A DNA stretch of 64,000 nucleotides. Source: Laguncularia racemosa. Its lineage: Eukaryota; Streptophyta; Magnoliopsida; Myrtales; Combretaceae. A model generated the notes under the pieces. The model saw nothing but the letters and a program-made list of their open reading frames with translations, was not told the origin of the DNA and did not search any database. Position numbers and translations under genes: made by a program. The stretch lies in NCBI GenBank assembly GCA_037954665.1, contig JBBMOL010000081.1, forward strand, positions 728,313 through 792,312. The letters run 5' to 3'. Positions 58,912 to 64,000 of the stretch are shown in pieces. The number at the start of each line of letters is the position of its first letter. Position 1 is the first letter of the stretch.

Positions 58912-58937
58912 TAATCCCTAACAACAACACCGAAAAC
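58912..58937 (-). other. Degenerate primer-binding site of element M
   Basis: The minus strand reads TTTTCGGTGTTGTTGTTAGG after the 5' LTR, resembling the Athila-type tRNA-Asp site with substitutions; compare 23655-23680 in C. Confidence 0.55.
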
Positions 58938-60285
58938 TCAATATCAACCTATCTACTACCATTGACCTATAGGCTTATGCACCTATCACTTTTATAATAT
59001 AGTGGATATTAATATTGAGTATCGATCCCATAGGAACTATAAGTATTATTATTAGTCCTTCTCCTATTATCTAATCTGCAACAACATTCATTAAAAGTGT
59101 ACCTAGATGTTAAATCTCCCTAGAATTACTATATAATTAGCTAATTATTATTCAATTCCAATATTATATTCTTGGATCGTAGGAAATCCTATAATAAACT
59201 AATACCTCTCTCAAGTCTATTAATTCTTGATTTCAAGTTGATTAATTAGAATCTCTTCCTAATTAAAACACATAGAATCGCATTACCTTTTATATGTGAA
59301 TTTCACTATCAGGTTTGGCCCTAATTGGAAATATTTACGTCTCCTATCTTAAAGATTGCATGCAACTCTTTTTAATTATGCTAGATCTATTCAAGCATAG
59401 GATCTTACAATCTCTATAAATGAAATTAGATTTCAAACTAATACACTAGTAATATTAATTTGAAAACAATAAATAAATAATTGGATCACATGAATAACAA
59501 TAATTTTTTTGAATAATAAACTAGAAAACCATATGTTTATTCTAGGTTTCATTATATCCAAGTATAAAAGAAACTTAAACTTGCATCATATTGAAAATAA
59601 AAGCAAAAACATAAAAATAATGAGTCAAGAAGAATATCAATAAAACAAAAATTACAATCATAACTACACTATTGCTAATTCTAAAATCTCTCTCTATCTC
59701 CCTCTAGATGAAATTTTGTACTCTTTTTATATTAATCTAATGTCTCCCTTCTAGGAAATTTGTAGTTTCCTAGTAAAAATTGGAATCTTTATAGATGAGA
59801 AAATATTGCTCTAATAGGCAAAAATTGTATCACGAGAAAAATAAGAAACTTGACTTCAGTTGAAAGAAAATTAAATCTTCAGGATGAATAGCTCCTTAGG
59901 AAAGTAAAACTAAGCTTGAAAAATTAATTTGGAAAGTAGAATTTCTACTTGGCATGAGCATGGCATGATTATGCTAATTCTCATATATGCTTTTATGTTG
60001 AAAATATCCAAAAATCACCTTCAACACACTCTTCGATGGCTTCTCCAAAAGTCTCTACTCTTGCTTTGTTCAACACAACTATAGACACAATCATGCTATG
60101 TATCTTGTCATACATCCTAATCTTGTATCTTTTACATTTTTGCTCCAAATTTCATATATTTCTTCTATTTAATTAAAAATTATAATTCGAAGCTTTGAAA
60201 TCAACATAAAGAATGATTAAATGCAATATCCATCCAAAATACGAGAAAATTTAACAAAATACTATGTATTTTATAAGACTTATCA
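58937..60285 (-). repeat. 5' LTR of element M
   Basis: An LTR of about 1349 bp aligning with 51117-52499. The right edge GACTTATCA (minus-strand TGATAAGTC) at 60285 is followed directly by the TCAAT duplication. The left edge is approximate because its terminal bases are degraded (TCAATATCAACC where M's other LTR has TGATATCGG). Confidence 0.83.
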
Positions 60286-60290
60286 TCAAT

Positions 60291-60488
60291 CATCTAATAC
60301 AATTTTTGGTAGGAATCAATTTCCTAAAGATCTTATTACATAAGATAAAGCTAAAGGATTTTAGAGTTTAGTTACGATGATTTTGCATGAAGAGCCTTCT
60401 AGAGATGAATTATCGTTAATTAATGCCTTTTAGATGCATTCTTTTGGGATATGGCAAACCAATTGCGTTACTAGAAGTTAAAGGAGAG
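60291..60488 (+). other. Short segment before LTR I, ending in a purine run
   Basis: 198 bp with no recognised domain that ends AAAGGAGAG just before the LTR start at 60489, like a polypurine tract. It may be the 3' interior of an element or host DNA. Confidence 0.4.
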
Positions 60489-61097
60489 TGATAGGAATGG
60501 GAGCTGGAAGCTAAGGAGGTGCCTAAAAGGTTTCAGGGGAGAGAAGAGGAAGCATACAGGGCATGATTCATCTTGTGATCCTCTCGAAGATTTGAAGACT
60601 GGAAGTTCATGAACTTAGCATGGGCGTGAAGCTGGCTATGGTCCTCTCAACCATTAAAATACTCATTAAGCGAGCATGAGTGTGAACTACTTGATTTATA
60701 GGCATGATTCACTACTAAATACAGAGTATGTTCATAATCATGACCATGATATTAAGCATGAACCGCTTTATTTTGTTGTTTTGTTACAAATTTTATAAAT
60801 TTCTTTAGTTTCCAATTCTATTCTTTAGGTTGCCCTTGTTATCATATAAATAGGTTTACAAGACTTTTGTTTGGAACTTTTTGACAATTTTATTGTTATT
60901 TTCTTGGGAGTTTTCTCTCAAACCATTCTTATCATTTCAACTTTTTGAATTGTAGCAAACATCTTGTTTAATCTCTTCTTATGTTATATTGATTAGGTTA
61001 AATGCTAGTTTAATCTTTCTTGGAGTGTAATATCCTAGAGAGATTGTCCATATCTTTTTAATTACACCAAAAAACATTAAGATATCAATCTGCATCA
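60489..61097 (+). repeat. LTR of element I
   Basis: 609 bp beginning TGATAGGAATGGG and ending CTGCATCA, with a TATAAATAGG box at 60845-60854. It is followed by a primer site and the start of a gag-like reading, so it acts as a 5' LTR here. No second copy is in the window. The terminal bases match the TGATAGGAA start of A, E, F and G but the body is different. Confidence 0.75.
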
Positions 61098-61100
61098 TCT

Positions 61101-61112
61101 TGGTATTAGAGC
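61101..61112 (+). other. Primer-binding site of element I
   Basis: TGGTATTAGAGC, one mismatch from the initiator tRNA-Met type TGGTATCAGAGC, three bases after the LTR. Confidence 0.8.
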
Positions 61113-61125
61113 TTCGATTACAAAG

Positions 61126-61319
61126 ATGTAGGCATTTATGGGGAGAATAGAGAGATTAGAGAACATAGTGAAGAGTAATCCTAGGGGTAACCCTCAAGAA
61201 GGTGGTGGGGAATAACTAATCAAACTAGTGCATGGTCAAGGTCAAGGGAGCTAAGAGAGCATGTTGGGGAAAGAGCAAGTCAAAGAGGGACAGGTTGGTA
61301 TGGTTGCAAAGTGCTTTGG
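61126..61319 (+). pseudogene. Start of gag of element I, cut by element H
   Basis: ATG at 61126 is followed at once by TAG (a Gln-like position), then AFMGRIERLENIVKSNPRGN and PQEGGGE. The gag-type N terminus begins only 13 bp after the primer site. The reading ends at 61319, where LTR H begins. The plus-strand ORF at 61232 runs across this junction and is not a gene. Confidence 0.55.
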
Positions 61320-62316
61320 TGATGGGAAAATTTCCGACATCATTGACACTTTCAGAACTTGATTTGGATGATGATCCAAATCACTCATATTTTACATCAT
61401 TTCTTTTCATCTAATAAATATTTGAGAAATACTCTTATAGGTACAATAATAATTCTCCATGGGATTCCTATATGTCCTACACTAGTTGATGGACACGGGA
61501 CATCTTTAGATTTACAATCAAAGACTTGTTGTAATTATTTCCATTTCAAAGCATTGGCTCATGAAGACTTATGATATTTTTTGTACTTTGTAATTGTTAT
61601 TTTTTTTCTTTTAAGACACTTTCATTTTATTGTAATTTTCATTTAGGACCGGCTACCTTAAAAGTGGCAAACTTGTAATTTTTGTCCATTTTCTAACTGT
61701 AGGAGTAGCAAATATAAATACTTTCTTATAGTAGGGTTTGAGGAGGAAAAAAAATTTCAGAATTGAGATACACTTTGCATGAAGATTAGGGTTCTCCTAA
61801 TTGTCATTAGACTCTTATCAATTTCAATCCCAAAAGTTGAGATTGTGGTGAGTGCAACACTTTGAAATTGTGAGTAATATCAATTTCATTTTGTTGTGAT
61901 TTCTTTTCTTCTCTAGTGTGTAATATCTAGGGGTGAATTGAGATAGTTCTTTGTCAGATTTTTTATTGCATTTCTGATCAATTATCTTGTTATATGGTTG
62001 AATGTTTTAGTACTTGATATCATCATCAATTTTGGGAATCGATTGTGACGTGAATTGTGCTTGTTGAGAGAGGATAAAATCACAGTTTTGATCAATTCCT
62101 CTTGATTTGATTCATGTGGATTTCACTTATAATTGTTTTTATATGGTGAAGATTACATATATGGATTGTAATTGCATCATTTGACCTTCGGATTTTCACC
62201 AAAATTCCATTAGGGTCACGCAATTTATTGATTCCATTAGACCGGTTTTGTATGTGAGTTGGGGTTTGTTTATTTGATTCATTTGCATGTACTTGGGCTT
62301 GGTTTTGAGCACATCA
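61320..62316 (+). repeat. 5' LTR of element H
   Basis: 997 bp beginning TGATGGGAAAA and ending GAGCACATCA. A TATAAATACTTTC box is at 61713-61725. It shares with G (reverse strand) the blocks AAAAGTGGCAAACTTGTAAT, TTGTGATTTCTTTTCTTCTC and GAGATAGTTCTT. The left border is inferred from its TG start and from G's length (1019 bp). Confidence 0.82.
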
Positions 62317-62321
62317 TCTTT

Positions 62322-62333
62322 TGGTATCAAAGC
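62322..62333 (+). other. Primer-binding site of element H
   Basis: TGGTATCAAAGC, five bases after the LTR, identical in sequence and spacing to that of element B. Confidence 0.85.
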
Positions 62334-63447
62334 TTGAGGTTTAAGAGGAGGGATTTGCAATTTGGAATTCGGAAATTAGGGTTCTTATTACCTTGATCCG
62401 AAAATTGTGCATTAAAGAATTGAATTATTTCCATTGTGTTGTTGAAGTGATTTCCTTGTTGTTAAGTGTTGTGGATGTAGAGTACTCACCATATTGTTTG
62501 TCTCCTTGAGTTGACCATGATTAGTTTAATGGAAATCATCATTATCATCATTTGTGGGAAGTGAGATTTGAAGGCTAAGAAAGTGTTGCTTTGAAATCCT
62601 TGCCGTGTGTTGTAGTGTTGTGTATGACATTTGTGAATTCGGAATTAGGGAGAAACAATTTGCAATTTCCAGATTTGAGTAGTGTGAAAAAAAAAAAAAG
62701 GGAAGTTATTTGATTTTCAAAACAAGCATTAAGATTGAAGGAGTTAATGTGTGTTTGTTTGGATTTGAAAATTACTTCTTACTAAATGTGGAAGGGTTGC
62801 AATTAATGAAGTGGTTTGATTTTCAAATTTGAATTGCTGCCTTTTGTGTAAAGTTGCGGTTAGAAATTGTGTTGGAAGTGGAGTACATTTTGTTGTTGTT
62901 GCTGTGGAAGTGGAGTACTACACCGTGAGCTCCTTATGTGTGGAAGAAAGGAAAGCTAATTGAATTTGAATTCCATCATTGGAATTCCATAATTTGAAGA
63001 AGCTTGTGGAGTGTGTTGTGTGATTTCTTATGCAATTTGGAAGTGGAAATGTACAATTTTCATATTTGCATTATGTGGGTTAATAGGGAATTTATTTGAA
63101 TTCAAACACATTCATTAAGTTGAGGAAGTTATTGAGTGGTATTGATTGTGTTCCATTTGAATTTGCAATTTGATTATTACCATTTGTGGAAAGTAAATTA
63201 AGGATGTTCATTTGAATTTGTTGTCGTGTTGTGGAGTTGTGTTTTGTAAAATTAGTGAGGAGTGTATGCATGTGGCGTGAGTTTTGGTGTATATTGAGTG
63301 AAAGATAATTTGCACCGTGAAGTGTTGTGTGTATGTAGTGGTGGTTGAAGTGGTTGCAACGTGTTATTGTGACATGGTGAAGTGAAGGGAGTGTGCTACA
63401 ATTATTTGAGATTACATTTGTACTTTAAATAAATCGCATCCACAAAC
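62334..63447 (+). other. Leader of element H
   Basis: About 1.1 kb of noncoding DNA rich in GTTGTGG and GAAGTGG phrases between primer site and gag; the leader of B is about 440 bp. No ORF or RNA gene seen. Confidence 0.65.
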
Positions 63448-64000
63448 ATGTCAAATGATAATGTGAATGAGGGCATTGGCAATGAGGCCAATAGCCAAGT
63501 GGGTGGCAAACCAGGTCGTCGAAATACAAGTGGAAGAACTCTAGATGAACAACTTCAGGACCTTACCACAATTGTTGCTACATTAGCAACAAGGATTGAT
63601 AGGATGATATTGCCACCACCACTTGTGGTAAACTTTCAGCCACCACCTAGAGTAGCTCCTTAGAATGTCCAGAGAGAAGGGGCAGTTGGCGGAAATTTGG
63701 GGAGAAGAGTAGAAGGAGATTATCATGCTCTTAGGGGAGATAGAGATGATAATTTTGGGGTTAATCCATACCCAAATAGGGAATTTAGACCACCTCGAGG
63801 ATTAGAGTATGTGAAGCTATAGATGTCTCCATTTAATGGTAGGGGTTCCGCCGATGATTACCTAGACTGGGAAGACAAAGTTAAGGGTCTTTTCAAGTGT
63901 TATGAGATTGATGATGACTCCAGGGTATGTCTTGCAGTTGTAGAGCTCATAAGGTATGCCGCTTTGTGGTAGAAAAATATGGTGACCAGCAGGCCAAGAG
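63448..64000 (+). pseudogene. Gag of element H (5' part, broken)
   Basis: ATG at 63448: MSNDNVNEGIGNEANSQVGG, then RTLDEQLQDLTTIVATLATR, a TAG stop at 63661, NVQREGAVGG, REFRPPRGLEYVKL, a stop at the position that is also a stop in B, FNGRGSADDYLDWEDKVKGL, FKCYEIDDDSR and LW followed by TAG (63970-63972) where B has Trp (LWWKN). It is one frame throughout with no frameshift in 550 bp, so damage here is by point changes only. Confidence 0.85.

Larger units (their letters stand above)
51117..60285 (-). mobile_element. Athila-type LTR element M, without polymerase
   Basis: A 9169-bp minus-strand element with LTRs at 51117-52499 and about 58937-60285 and a perfect target duplication TCAAT (51112-51116 and 60286-60290). 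In element orientation it has the 5' LTR, a degenerate primer site, gag, protease, about 1.4 kb noncoding, an ORF of about 410 codons with an acidic end (54117-55350) and 1.6 kb noncoding, then the 3' LTR. No reverse transcriptase, RNase H or integrase was found between the protease and the late ORF. It is related to element C, which lacks the late ORF. Confidence 0.85.
61320..64000 (+). mobile_element. LTR element H (5' part; runs out of the window)
   Basis: A 5' LTR (61320-62316), primer site, a leader of about 1.1 kb and a gag start. It is inserted in the gag region of I. The LTR is of the same family as solo LTRs E, F and G, and the gag is homologous to that of element B. Whether it carries polymerase cannot be told because the window ends inside gag. 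Confidence 0.85.

Overview
This window looks like AT-rich, gene-poor plant nuclear DNA, probably eudicot and possibly pericentromeric. The evidence is the density of nested Ty3/gypsy LTR retrotransposons, primer-binding sites of plant tRNA-Met type, an Athila-type protease, and a chromodomain-type integrase tail. No rRNA, tRNA, CRISPR array or bacterial-style operon was seen. I could not identify the species. Element letters A to M are labels used only in this annotation.

Layout. Region 1-6.9 kb is a decayed Ty3/gypsy element (A) split by a gag-protease-only LTR element (B, 975-4586). Region 7.6-25.1 kb is a minus-strand Athila-type element (C) without reverse transcriptase or integrase. Inside C sits a full-length chromovirus (D, 9559-20354). 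D in turn carries two solo LTRs: F in its reverse transcriptase and E in its 3' LTR. Region 25.26-26.74 kb is a degenerate array of GGTA-rich phrases with a period near 178 bp. Solo LTR G follows (27363-28381), then a second, more damaged chromovirus (J, to 36699).

Region 36.7-39.5 kb is unassigned. Region 39.5-43.9 kb is a large imperfect inverted repeat with arms of about 1.7 kb and a 0.3 kb spacer; one arm holds a CpG-rich solo LTR (K). The only convincing host gene is a small secreted-peptide-type ORF on the minus strand at 44812-45123. Region 45.2-51.1 kb is mostly unassigned intergenic DNA. Region 51117-60285 is a second Athila-type element (M) with a perfect TCAAT target duplication. 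From 60489 to the window end lie the start of one element (I) and, inserted in it, the start of another (H), whose gag is homologous to that of B.

How it fits together. Nearly every long ORF is a retroelement pseudogene. Their in-frame stops fall mainly where relatives have Gln or Trp, as expected from deamination of methylated cytosines. Nesting gives a relative order: C, then D, then E and F; A, then B; I, then H; the palindrome, then K. Elements B/H and C/M keep gag-protease but show no polymerase, so they probably depend on enzymes from other elements. The LTRs of at least three unrelated families carry arrays of a CACG-N-CGTG palindrome-like motif, which is the most curious signal here. 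All boundaries and homologies were read by eye; no alignment or search was run.
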